From Segatella copri (GTDB taxonomy: Bacteria > Bacteroidota > Bacteroidia > Bacteroidales > Bacteroidaceae), in assembly GCF_949820605.1 (NCBI RefSeq), contig NZ_CATKVU010000006.1, forward strand, positions 434,001-498,000: a stretch of DNA of 64,000 nt. Direction: 5' to 3'. The number at the start of each line of letters is the position of its first letter. Position 1 is the first letter of the stretch. A model generated the notes under the pieces. The model was not told the origin of the DNA. It saw nothing but the letters and a program-made list of their open reading frames with translations, and ran no database searches. Below are positions 35,219 to 43,867 of this stretch, one piece after another. Made by a program: the position numbers and the translations under genes.

Positions 35219-37009
35219 ATGTATATTGAGAAAATAAAGTCGCCAGCCGACTTGAAGAAGCTGGATTTGAAGGAGCTGCAGGTGGTGGCTGATGAAACCA
35301 GACAGGCTGTGCTGAACCGTGTAAGCAAGCATGGCGGTCATGTGGGACCGAACCTGGGATTCGTAGAGGCTACCGTGGCGCTTCACTACGTTTTTAATGC
35401 GCCAAAGGATAAGCTCGTGTTTGACGTAAGCCACCAATGTTATCCGCATAAGGTGCTCACCGGACGAGCTGCGGGATTCCTCGGCGATGTGGATGACATG
35501 AATGCCATTTCGGGCTATTCTTCTCCTGCCGAATGTCCGGAGTATGATAACTTTGAGGTGGGGCATACTTCCACTTCCGTGAGTCTTGCCACCGGTTTGC
35601 AGAAGGCGCGCGACATCAAGGGAACCGATGAGAACATCATCGCCATTATCGGCGACGGCTCCCTTTCTGGCGGCGAGGCTTTCGAGGGACTGGATGAGGC
35701 TTCGGAACTCGGTACGGGCATCATCATCGTGGTGAACGACAACGAAATGTCTATCGCCGAAAATCATGGCGGAATCTACAAGAACTTGCGTGCCCTGCGC
35801 CAGAGCAACGGCACCTGCGAGCACAACTGGTTCAAGGCGTGGGGTTTTGAATACAAGTATCTGGAAGAGGGTAACGACATCGAAAAACTCATCCAGGTTT
35901 TCGAGAGCGTAAAGGATACGGATAAGCCTACCGTGGTTCACATTCACACAGAGAAAGGTCATGGATTTGCGCCAGCCGTAGCCAACAAGGAGGCTTGGCA
36001 TTGGGGAATGCCTTTCAATCTGGAAGACGGTTCGCGACCAAGAAGGAATGCCGATGGAACCCTCCCGAAGGTTGCTCCGACTGAAGATTACGGTACATTA
36101 TTCTCTGACTGGATGCTCAGCAAGATGAAGCAGGATAATACCCTCATCGCCGTAACCGCCGGTACTCCTACTGCTGGCGGCTTTACTGCCGATAAACGCC
36201 AACTGGCTGGCAAGCAGCACATCGATATGGGAATCGCCGAAGAGCAGGCGGTAGCCATGATTTCGGGAATGGCGAAGGGTGGATTGCATCCGGTATGGAC
36301 GGTTTACAGCACCTTCATCCAACGTGCCTACGACCAGATAGCGCAAGACCTCTGCATCAATTCCAACCCAGCCGTAATCAACGTGGTAGGAGGTGGAGTG
36401 AACTCGATGAACGACATCACCCACATCTGCCTTTTCGATATTCCGATGCTCTGCAGCATTCCGGGGCTCATCTATCTGGCTCCAACCACCTGCGAGGAGT
36501 ATTTCGCCATGCTTCGCTGGAGCATTCTGCAGGATAAGAAACCTGTTGCCATCCGCGTGCCAAGCAATGGCGTGGTTCATACTTCAGAAACCGTTGATAC
36601 AGAGTATGGTTACGAGGCAAAGTACAAGGTGATGCACCAGGGCGAGAAGGTGGCAGTCATCGCCGCCGGTTCGTTCTATCAGAAGGGCGAGAATGTAGTC
36701 CGCCTGTTGGCTGATAAGGGTATCGATGCTACTCTCATCAATCCCCGTTATCTGAATGAGGTGGATGCCGAAGTGCTGGATAGCCTGAAGGCAAACCATC
36801 AGTTGGTGGTAACCCTGGAGGATGGTTCGAAGGATGGCGGATTCGGCGAGCGTATCGCCTCTTACTATGGCACTTCAGAAATGAAGGTGATGGTGGGCGG
36901 CATCAGGAAGGGACTCTACGACAGATACGATGTGAAGGAATTGCTTTCGGATAATCGCCTGCTCGATGAGCAGATTGTGGAAGACGTTTTGTTAGTTATT
37001 AATGATTAA
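35219..37009 (+). CDS. 1-deoxy-D-xylulose-5-phosphate synthase-like transketolase
   Basis: The 596-residue product has the DXS/transketolase order: TPP domain with H-V-G-P-N-L-G-F-V-E and G-D-G-S-L-S-G-G-E-A...N-D-N-E-M-S-I (Mg/TPP motif), pyrimidine domain with the catalytic Glu in G-I-A-E-E-Q-A-V, and a C-terminal transketolase domain ending in a D-G-S-K-D-G-G-F-G-E segment. It is shorter and more divergent than the standard DXS: the usual G-H-A/S-S motifs are replaced (H-G-G-H-V-G-P-N, G-H-T-S-T-S). It is probably a paralogue rather than the sole DXS, so no gene symbol is given. It is monocistronic with its own promoter and terminator. Confidence 0.8.
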   Translation: MYIEKIKSPADLKKLDLKELQVVADETRQAVLNRVSKHGGHVGPNLGFVEATVALHYVFNAPKDKLVFDVSHQCYPHKVLTGRAAGFLGDVDDMNAISGYSSPAECPEYDNFEVGHTSTSVSLATGLQKARDIKGTDENIIAIIGDGSLSGGEAFEGLDEASELGTGIIIVVNDNEMSIAENHGGIYKNLRALRQSNGTCEHNWFKAWGFEYKYLEEGNDIEKLIQVFESVKDTDKPTVVHIHTEKGHGFAPAVANKEAWHWGMPFNLEDGSRPRRNADGTLPKVAPTEDYGTLFSDWMLSKMKQDNTLIAVTAGTPTAGGFTADKRQLAGKQHIDMGIAEEQAVAMISGMAKGGLHPVWTVYSTFIQRAYDQIAQDLCINSNPAVINVVGGGVNSMNDITHICLFDIPMLCSIPGLIYLAPTTCEEYFAMLRWSILQDKKPVAIRVPSNGVVHTSETVDTEYGYEAKYKVMHQGEKVAVIAAGSFYQKGENVVRLLADKGIDATLINPRYLNEVDAEVLDSLKANHQLVVTLEDGSKDGGFGERIASYYGTSEMKVMVGGIRKGLYDRYDVKELLSDNRLLDEQIVEDVLLVIND

Positions 37010-37046
37010 TGATTAGTTAGACGGCATAGTTAGTTTTTATTTAACG

Positions 37047-37086
37047 AGAAATCCAAGCCGGAGAATCATCTCTAGCTTGGATTTCT
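37047..37086 (+). terminator. Terminator after the DXS-like gene
   Basis: AGAAATCCAAGC (37047-37058) pairs perfectly with GCTTGGATTTCT (37075-37086), and TCTGTTTTATC follows. Confidence 0.8.
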
Positions 37087-37153
37087 TCTGTTTTATCATC
37101 GAATGTTTGTCTTAATCTCAGTCTTAATCTTAGTCATCATCCCAGTCATTATC

Positions 37154-37708
37154 TCAATCATCATCATCATCCCAATCTCTATCGTGCTTCCACTTCTTCT
37201 TGTCGTGCTTCCACTTCTTATCGTGCTTGTGATGCTTGTGATGCTTGCCCGGCTTTCCTGGTCCGTAAGTTTCATGAGTTCCGCCTGGCCATCCTGGTCT
37301 TCCGTAGCTGCACTCAGGGCGAGGGCGGCGCTTGTCGTGTCCCCAGTTATGCTTTGGATACTTGGTGTAAATATGGTGAACATACACATGATTATTCCAA
37401 CCGATAGGGCGATAGAAATAGTAAGAGTCCTTGAATCTCTTCCATTGTCTGGCGGTCATCATGCGCTTGAGCTGCTTGTTGCGATAATGCCAGCCGTAGG
37501 CATCGATGTCGCGATAGCTGCGGATGCCGTCCAGGTAGGTGAAGTTGATGTTCAGGAGATTGTTGCGCTGGGCGTTGCTCAATCCCAGTTCTACCACCAT
37601 CTTATCTGTGATAAAACGAGCCTCTGCCTGAATGTTTGTCAGTCTCTGAGCATTCATAGATGTAATCATCATCCATACTGCTACCAATGTCATAATCATT
37701 CTTTTCAT
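37154..37708 (-). CDS. Secreted small protein with His/Lys/Asp-rich tail
   Basis: The 184-residue product has a signal peptide (residues 1-20) and a helical middle (about 25-100; I-T-D-K-M-V-V-E-L-G-L-S-N-A-Q is like Spy/CpxP-type or DUF4890 helical proteins). From residue ~115 it becomes low-complexity: basic, then H-K-H-H-K-H, K-K-W-K-H-D repeats and a final D-W-D-D-D-D-D. A metal-binding or envelope-stress role is a guess. After the TGA stop the same Asp-coding pattern goes on for about 16 codons, interrupted by stops. A -7 element lies at 37765-37758. Confidence 0.7.
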   Translation of the reverse strand: MKRMIMTLVAVWMMITSMNAQRLTNIQAEARFITDKMVVELGLSNAQRNNLLNINFTYLDGIRSYRDIDAYGWHYRNKQLKRMMTARQWKRFKDSYYFYRPIGWNNHVYVHHIYTKYPKHNWGHDKRRPRPECSYGRPGWPGGTHETYGPGKPGKHHKHHKHDKKWKHDKKKWKHDRDWDDDDD

Positions 37709-37757
37709 AACTATCTTCTCTTTAAAGGGTTATTACTGCATTTATTTATTTCTGGTG

Positions 37758-37920
37758 CAAAGATAGGGAGAATAGCTGAAAACAACAAGGGGAAAACCAT
37801 AAACCTGCGTATGATTTTCCCTAAAAGCATCGGGGAGATTCCTGTAACAAAATTGTAGCATTCTTTATCTGCAAATTCAAATCCTTGTAACCCCTTTGAC
37901 ATATTATACCCTTACCTTTG
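37758..37920. promoter_or_regulatory. Divergent promoters (secreted protein -, phosphoesterase +)
   Basis: CAAAGATA at 37758-37765 reads TATCTTTG on minus. TACCTTTG at 37913-37920 faces plus; the leader to the phosphoesterase ATG is about 80 bases. Confidence 0.6.
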
Positions 37921-38004
37921 CACCCGAAATTTAACAAGTATTGCCCTGAAAGGGGAAATAGTTTAATATAGTTTAATAAGGTATTATAGTCAGATAAAGA
38001 AAAA

Positions 38005-39078
38005 ATGGAAAAGAAAGTTTCGGGTAAGTATGGCAATAGCAAAGGCTTTGCTATGATGAAAGGTAGAGTAGCAACTGTAGTTTTGGCTTCGGCTTTATTA
38101 TTGGGCGGAGGCTTGACTGCACAGGCTCAAAACTCAGCATTAACCACTTGTTCTCAGAGTGCAGCAACCGCTATTCCGCAGAATCCTAACTGGAAGGCGA
38201 ATGCTGCCGAATGGCAGAAACTGAAGGGCGAAATCACCCTCTACATGACCAATGATATGGGTCGCAACGGCTACTACGACCAGAAGTCTATCGCCGAACT
38301 GATGGGCGAGATGGCTGGCACGGTAGATCCTGAATGCGTACTTGCCGTAGGCGACATCCACCATTTCAATGGCGTGGCTTCCACCCAGGATCCTCTGTGG
38401 CTTACCAATTACGAATACGTTTATTCTCATCCAGACCTGATGCTCGACTGGTTCCCGGTTTGTGGCAACCATGAGTATCGTGGTAATACTCAGGCTTTTA
38501 TGGACTATGGTAAGGTGAGCCGACGCTGGATGATGCCAGCCAAATATTACACCAAGGTGTTCGACCACGAGGGAACCACCATCCGTGTCATCTTCCTCGA
38601 CACCACACCTCTTATCGATTCTTATCGCAAGGCGACAGAAAAATATCCTGATGCCTGCAAGCAGGATGCTGAGGCTCAGCTCTCCTGGCTCGATGAAACC
38701 CTGAAGAATGCCAAGGAAGACTGGGTCATCGTGGTAGGTCATCATCCTATCTACGCCTACACCGAGAAGAAGGAGAGTGAGCGTCTCGACATGCAGAAGC
38801 GCCTTCTTCCTATCCTCCATAAATATAATAATGTGGCGATTTATGCCTGCGGCCATATCCACAACTTCCAGCACATCCAGAAGAAGGGCGACAACATCGA
38901 CTACGTAGTCAATTCCTCTTCATCTCTGGCTCGCCCTGTGAAGCCTATCGATGGTACTGTGTTCTGCAGTTCTGCCGATGGTTTCTCTGTATTTACAGTA
39001 GATAAGAAGCAGCTGAGAATGTCGATGATAGACAAGGATGGAAAAATCATCCACACGGTTCTAAAGGTAAAAAAGTAA
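38005..39078 (+). CDS. Secreted calcineurin-like metallophosphoesterase (purple acid phosphatase type)
   Basis: The 357-residue product has all metallophosphoesterase motifs in order: D-M-G (after Y-M-T-N), V-G-D-I-H-H, G-N-H-E, V-G-H-H-P and G-H-I-H-N, which bind two metals. A signal peptide begins at the internal M-M-K-G-R (residues 17-21) and ends A-Q-A, so either start is possible; the earlier one gives a longer n-region. The closest type is TRAP/purple acid phosphatase. It likely releases phosphate from organic esters in the periplasm. A TonB receptor and a lipoprotein follow on the same strand. Confidence 0.87.
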   Translation: MEKKVSGKYGNSKGFAMMKGRVATVVLASALLLGGGLTAQAQNSALTTCSQSAATAIPQNPNWKANAAEWQKLKGEITLYMTNDMGRNGYYDQKSIAELMGEMAGTVDPECVLAVGDIHHFNGVASTQDPLWLTNYEYVYSHPDLMLDWFPVCGNHEYRGNTQAFMDYGKVSRRWMMPAKYYTKVFDHEGTTIRVIFLDTTPLIDSYRKATEKYPDACKQDAEAQLSWLDETLKNAKEDWVIVVGHHPIYAYTEKKESERLDMQKRLLPILHKYNNVAIYACGHIHNFQHIQKKGDNIDYVVNSSSSLARPVKPIDGTVFCSSADGFSVFTVDKKQLRMSMIDKDGKIIHTVLKVKK

Positions 39079-39113
39079 AAAGGCTTTTAAAGGTAAAAAA
39101 GTAAAAGGAGCTT
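39064..39113 (+). repeat. GGTAAAAAAGTAAAA-type A-rich repeat after the phosphoesterase
   Basis: Two copies of AAAGGTAAAAAAGTAAAA, separated by AGGCTTTT, span the stop codon. Related tracts occur at 41958-42010, 16767-16785 and, inverted, 63566-63602. Confidence 0.65.
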
Positions 39114-39155
39114 TTTTGCGAAAAGAAACGAATGAAGATTTCAATAGCGATATAG

Positions 39156-41957
39156 ATGAAAAGAATTTTACTGAGTGCGGCGCTTCTAGCCGCTGCGACT
39201 ACCTCCATCCAGGCACATACGCTGGATGGTATAGTCAAGGATAACAAAACGGGTGAACCCCTCATCGGAACCGTAATCCGAGTAAAGGAGCTGCCTAACG
39301 TGAGTACCACCACCGGACTCGATGGTACTTTCACCCTGCATGAATTGCCTGATAAAGGCAAGTTTACCATCATCGTTTCCTACATGTCGTACAAGACCAG
39401 GGAGATGGTAGTAGATGTGGCTAAGAAAGACAAGGTGGATATTCCGATGGATGAAGACCTGAAGCAGTTGGGCGAAGTGGTGGTCACAGGCCACCGTGAA
39501 TACCGCAGCGACCGTAGCGCCATAGAAACCGTGAAGAATGCCGGCAACGTGCTCAACGTGATGAGCCAGCAGAGCATCCAGCTTTCGCCTGATGTCAACG
39601 TGGCGAGCGTTCTGCAGCGTGTGTCGGGTGTAACCATGGAGCGTGATGCATCGGGCGAGGCTTCCTACGCCATCCTTCGAGGCATGGACAAGCGCTACAA
39701 CTACACCCTGGTAAACGGCGTGAAGATTCCAAGTCCGGATGATAAAAACCGCTATATTCCGCTGAATATCTTCCCTTCAGATCTGATGGATCGCCTGGTA
39801 GTATCCAAGTCTCTGACAGCTGATATGGAAGGTGATGCAGCTGGCGGCGTAGTCGATATGGTGATGAAGGATGCCCCATCCCGCTTCCAGATTCAGGCGA
39901 ATGCAGCCATCGGAGCAAGTGATTATTTCTGGAAGGATGGCAGAGATTATCTTACCAGCAACCGCTCTGATTATACAAAGAAGGCTCCTTACGAGGCTTT
40001 CGGAAAAGACTACAAGGCGCAGATGAGTGATTTCAAGAACGGCCCTGTTCAGTTGAAGAGCCATTCCATGCCATCTCCTAATTTCATTGGAGGTCTGAGC
40101 ATCGGCAACCGCTTCTGGGGCGACCGCCTGGGCGTGATGCTCGCCGGAAGCGTGCAGAATACTTTCCGTGGCACCGAGCGCACCTACAATTCCGTAAAGA
40201 TGGCTTCGGGCGAGCAGGCAATGTACATTTCCAATCTGCAACATCGCTACTACAGCATCCATGATCTTACCACGGGTGCTCATGCCAAGATAGATTTAAC
40301 CCTGCCTGGCCACAAGCTGGAATGGTACAACATGTATGTGCACACCAATTCCAAGGGCATCAGATACAATAACAGCGTCAACACCGAATACATCGGAGCC
40401 GACAGCTATACCCAGGACGATGAGGTGCGCTCTCTCTCAACCACCCAGAGCATCTTCGCCACTAACCTGAAGGGTACGCATCATCTTACCAAGGATTTTA
40501 CCGTAGATTGGTCGGGCGTATTCTCGCAGGCAAAGGAGGAAGATCCAGACAGAACCTACGTAACCCTGACGAATACCGTGAGCAGAAAAGCCGAGAATGG
40601 CGGCGATGCCGTATCGGGTTCCATCTGGGATGCCGACAAGAACATCACCAAGACCCTGCCAAAGAGTGCCGAGCGCCGGTTCCAGCACAACAAGGATACC
40701 GACTGGGCGGGTTACATCAACCTTTCTTACGATACCCATTTCGCCAATGATGTGGAGGCTCTCTGGAAGGCGGGTGCGCAGTATCGCAGAAAAGAGCGCA
40801 GCAACAGATATTATTCTTACATCTTCAATCCTGCTGACATCTCGCAGACGATGGATGGAAACGGATTAGAGCAGTATGCCAATATCGATTGGGTTTGCAA
40901 AACTCCTTATTCTCAGGCTTCGCAACTCAACTACGATTCCAAGGAGCACATCGGAGGCGCCTACGCCATGGTAACCCTGAAGAGCGAGGTGGGTGAACTG
41001 AATGCCGGTTTCCGTGCCGAGCATACCAACCAGATTTACACCATGCTCCAGCACTTCCGCAACATGGGACAGGTAGGCGAGCAGAGCTACTGGGATTATC
41101 TGCCATCTGCATCCATCAAATGGACTCCAACCAAGAAGATGAACGTGCGTCTCTCTTACTATCGCTCCATCAACCGTCCGGGCTTCTATGAGATTGTGCC
41201 TTATCAGATTATGGGCGAGGAGTATCAGGAGAAGGGAAATCCAAACCTGAAGCGTGCGCGCATCGACAACATCGACCTGCGCTGGGAGTGGTTCCCAAGC
41301 AAGACCGAGCAGATTCTTGCCGGCGTATTCTATAAGTATCTGAAGGACCCGATTGAGCAGGTGTTCGTAACTTCTGATGGCAAGATTGGTGCCGGAACCG
41401 ATGCCTACTATACACCGGATAACCTGGGTAATGCCAAGAACATGGGATTCGAAATTGATGTAATCAAGTACATCCGCCACTTCGGAGTAAAGGCGAATTA
41501 TACTTACACCCATTCAGAAATTACCACCTCGAAGCGTGAGTATAATGAGGGTAGTGCCGAGTATAAATCGGGCGTAACCCAGACCCGTCCGCTGGTTAAC
41601 CAGGCTCCTCATACCGCCAATATCTCCTTATTATATAAGGATACGGAGAATGGCTGGAATGCTCAGCTTGCCTCTTCCTTCACGGGTACCAAGCTCGCCC
41701 TGGTTTCTCCTTTTAAGGATGCCGACCAGTGGGATAAGGCGATGTTCGGTCTCGACCTGAGTGCCGAGAAGCAATTCAAGAACGGCATCTCCGTCTTCTT
41801 CAAGGCAAACAATCTGCTCGATGCCAAGCGCGAGAGATACTTGAAGACCGTGAACAAGAGCAACCTGGAGTATGAGGGACAGAAGAGCGATAAGACCATC
41901 GTAGGTACATATAAGTACGGTAGAACCTTCCTACTGGGCGTAAGATACAAGCTTTAA
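39156..41957 (+). CDS. TonB-dependent receptor with CarboxypepD_reg-like domain
   Basis: The 933-residue outer-membrane protein has a signal peptide (1-20), a carboxypeptidase-regulatory-like beta-sandwich (about 21-105, I-V-K-D-N-K-T-G-E-P-L-I-G), a plug (about 110-230, L-G-E-V-V-V-T-G and R-G-M-D-K-R-Y) and a 22-strand barrel ending R-Y-K-L. It has no SusD partner, so it belongs with FecA/CirA-like receptors rather than glycan SusC. Next to a phosphoesterase and a surface lipoprotein it may import a phosphorylated compound or a metal chelate; the substrate is not readable. Confidence 0.92.
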   Translation: MKRILLSAALLAAATTSIQAHTLDGIVKDNKTGEPLIGTVIRVKELPNVSTTTGLDGTFTLHELPDKGKFTIIVSYMSYKTREMVVDVAKKDKVDIPMDEDLKQLGEVVVTGHREYRSDRSAIETVKNAGNVLNVMSQQSIQLSPDVNVASVLQRVSGVTMERDASGEASYAILRGMDKRYNYTLVNGVKIPSPDDKNRYIPLNIFPSDLMDRLVVSKSLTADMEGDAAGGVVDMVMKDAPSRFQIQANAAIGASDYFWKDGRDYLTSNRSDYTKKAPYEAFGKDYKAQMSDFKNGPVQLKSHSMPSPNFIGGLSIGNRFWGDRLGVMLAGSVQNTFRGTERTYNSVKMASGEQAMYISNLQHRYYSIHDLTTGAHAKIDLTLPGHKLEWYNMYVHTNSKGIRYNNSVNTEYIGADSYTQDDEVRSLSTTQSIFATNLKGTHHLTKDFTVDWSGVFSQAKEEDPDRTYVTLTNTVSRKAENGGDAVSGSIWDADKNITKTLPKSAERRFQHNKDTDWAGYINLSYDTHFANDVEALWKAGAQYRRKERSNRYYSYIFNPADISQTMDGNGLEQYANIDWVCKTPYSQASQLNYDSKEHIGGAYAMVTLKSEVGELNAGFRAEHTNQIYTMLQHFRNMGQVGEQSYWDYLPSASIKWTPTKKMNVRLSYYRSINRPGFYEIVPYQIMGEEYQEKGNPNLKRARIDNIDLRWEWFPSKTEQILAGVFYKYLKDPIEQVFVTSDGKIGAGTDAYYTPDNLGNAKNMGFEIDVIKYIRHFGVKANYTYTHSEITTSKREYNEGSAEYKSGVTQTRPLVNQAPHTANISLLYKDTENGWNAQLASSFTGTKLALVSPFKDADQWDKAMFGLDLSAEKQFKNGISVFFKANNLLDAKRERYLKTVNKSNLEYEGQKSDKTIVGTYKYGRTFLLGVRYKL

Positions 41958-42010
41958 ATGGTAAAAAGGCTTTTAAAGGCAAAAAGGTAAAAAAGAAAAA
42001 AAGGTAAAAA

Positions 42011-43405
42011 ATGAAAAAGATAAATACTTTTGCAGTTTTGCTTATGATGGTAGCAGCTGCAATGTTCTCCACATCTTGCGAGAACGATAATATAAATCCA
42101 TACGATTACGTGAATAATGGCGCTAATGGTAGTGATGGCAACCAGAACCAGGGTTCTAAAGATGTCATTACAACTAAGGTGGCAGAATATCCTAAAGGCT
42201 CTCTGGTTTGGAGCAAGGATACTACCCTCAGCGAGAGCGTGGAGATTCCTGTAGGAACATCGCTCTACATCGAGCCGGGCGTAACTGTTACCTGCAAATC
42301 AGAGGTTCAGGTACCGGTAGAAATCGTGGTATTGGGCAATCTCTATTGTCTGGGAACCGCCGAGAAGCCAGTTACTATCACTTCTGATACCAAGAAACCT
42401 GCCGATTGGGGCGGCATCATCTGCGGCTACAATTCAGAAGAGGTGGTGCTCAACCACGTAGATGTGGCCTATGCCGGTGCTACTCCTACCGAGAGTTCTG
42501 CTTCTTTCCAGAACAAGCTTTTCAAGACTACCATTGATGGTGGTGTGCCAGCCTTCCACTTCTGTAATGTGAATGGTAAGTTCGTGATGGCAAACAGTTT
42601 CTTCCATGACAACTACAACGATCAGACTTACTTTACTGGTGGTAACGGTGTGATTATCAACAATATATTCGCTGATAGCGGAAATGCTGCCGATGGCGGC
42701 GAGGCTATCAACGTAAAGGCTGGTTGCAAACTTGATGTAGCCAACAACATCATCTACAACGCCTGCACCAACGCCTTCAAACTCTCTAATGCCGGCAATA
42801 GTGAGGTGATTCCGCTTACCGAGATGACTGCTTACAACAATACCGTAGTTAATTGCGGATGGCGCCGTGCCAAGAACAAGAAGGGTGGTTCTGTATGGGT
42901 AGAGAAGGCTGCGAAGCCAATCTTTGTGAACAACCTCATCTATGATTCACGTTTCGGCCTGAAGCAGCCAAAGAAGGATGGTGCTGATATGGAGCACAGC
43001 CGTCTTACTCCAAACTACTACTTTGCATCTACCGCAACAGGAGTAGAGCAGATGGCGAAGGATGCAGCTTTGGGCATCTGGTTTGATACTGATATCAAGA
43101 GCAGCGTGGCTGGTCAGTTCAACCCTCTCTTCAAGAGTTTCACTCAGAGCGACAAGATGAACATCAACTGCGAGATTGATAAAGTGGAGAATGGTGCTCC
43201 ATTGGCATTCGATAAGACTTGGAATTTCGAGTATCAGGATAACAGTCCTGCTCTCTCTGGTGGTGTAACCGATTTTACTCCGCTCTTCCCTGGTGGTCTG
43301 CCATTCTTCGGTATGAAGCAGGTGAATTTCCTGGATAAGAATAACGACCAGAACTATTACTTTACCGCTCCATTGCCAAGCGCAAGATTCGGAGCGAGAT
43401 TGTAA
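42011..43405 (+). CDS. Lipoprotein with right-handed parallel beta-helix
   Basis: The 464-residue product has a lipoprotein signal (M-M-V-A-A-A-M-F-S-T-S-C, Cys23 followed by E-N-D-N, acidic residues as in Bacteroidota surface-export signals). Repeats such as L-Y-I-E-P-G-V-T-V, V-L-G-N-L-Y-C-L-G-T-A-E-K-P-V-T-I-T-S and V-I-I-N-N-I-F-A-D-S-G suggest a parallel beta-helix. It starts 53 bases after the TonB receptor and is probably its surface partner. Enzyme or binding protein cannot be decided. Confidence 0.78.
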   Translation: MKKINTFAVLLMMVAAAMFSTSCENDNINPYDYVNNGANGSDGNQNQGSKDVITTKVAEYPKGSLVWSKDTTLSESVEIPVGTSLYIEPGVTVTCKSEVQVPVEIVVLGNLYCLGTAEKPVTITSDTKKPADWGGIICGYNSEEVVLNHVDVAYAGATPTESSASFQNKLFKTTIDGGVPAFHFCNVNGKFVMANSFFHDNYNDQTYFTGGNGVIINNIFADSGNAADGGEAINVKAGCKLDVANNIIYNACTNAFKLSNAGNSEVIPLTEMTAYNNTVVNCGWRRAKNKKGGSVWVEKAAKPIFVNNLIYDSRFGLKQPKKDGADMEHSRLTPNYYFASTATGVEQMAKDAALGIWFDTDIKSSVAGQFNPLFKSFTQSDKMNINCEIDKVENGAPLAFDKTWNFEYQDNSPALSGGVTDFTPLFPGGLPFFGMKQVNFLDKNNDQNYYFTAPLPSARFGARL

Positions 43406-43447
43406 AAAGCTATTATATATCATAGCGCGATTAAATAAAAAGAGGAT

Positions 43448-43485
43448 GCGTGCAGGCGACAGAGATGTAGCTTGCACGCTTTTCT
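43448..43485 (+). terminator. Terminator after the lipoprotein gene
   Basis: GCGTGCAG (43448) pairs with CTTGCACGC (43471-43479), followed by TTTTCTTG. Confidence 0.6.
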
Positions 43486-43632
43486 TGTATAATCGGTTTT
43501 AGTTCAAGATAGAAACAACGTCTTTTCTTCATCTCTCTTATCTCCTTTCTTCCTTCTTCCTGTATTAATAATGTGTTAATCTCGGGAAAAATCTTGGTTG
43601 ATTATAGGATAAAATGTTCTTTAACCCTATTG

Positions 43633-43728
43633 AAATCTCCGTTCATAGACGTTGAACGGCGGTTCGGCGTCTTTGAACGGCGGTTCAACGTCTTTGAACG
43701 GACATTCAACGTCTATGAACGGAGATTT
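43633..43728. repeat. 21-bp tandem array that is also a large palindrome
   Basis: Four 21-base units (from 43642, 43663, 43684, 43705) follow TTCaacGTCTtTGAACGG. Each has the dyad TTCA...TGAA. In addition, 43633-43656 is the perfect 24-base reverse complement of 43705-43728, so the whole array can fold into one long hairpin. It lies in the 462-base gap between the lipoprotein and uraA; the rest of the gap holds only the two terminators. Confidence 0.9.
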
Positions 43729-43823
43729 TATCTAGGTATAAATGTTTTTTTTCTTAGTTGAAAGAACTGTTTTAGTAGGTTAAAATCCTTGTTTTACCCC
43801 TCTTCTTGTTCTAATAAAAAAGA

Positions 43824-43861
43824 AAAAAGCTTTGAAAACAATCTCGTTTTCAAAGCTTTTT
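43824..43861 (-). terminator. Terminator after uraA
   Basis: AAAAAGCTTTGAAAAC (43824-43839) pairs perfectly with 43846-43861. On minus a T-rich tail follows. Confidence 0.9.
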
Positions 43862-43867
43862 CCTTAT

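Noticed and set aside
43573..43761. 62-residue frame with E-R-R-F-N-V repeats
   Set aside because: It arises because 21 is divisible by 3; no start context, and the array is better explained as palindromic DNA.
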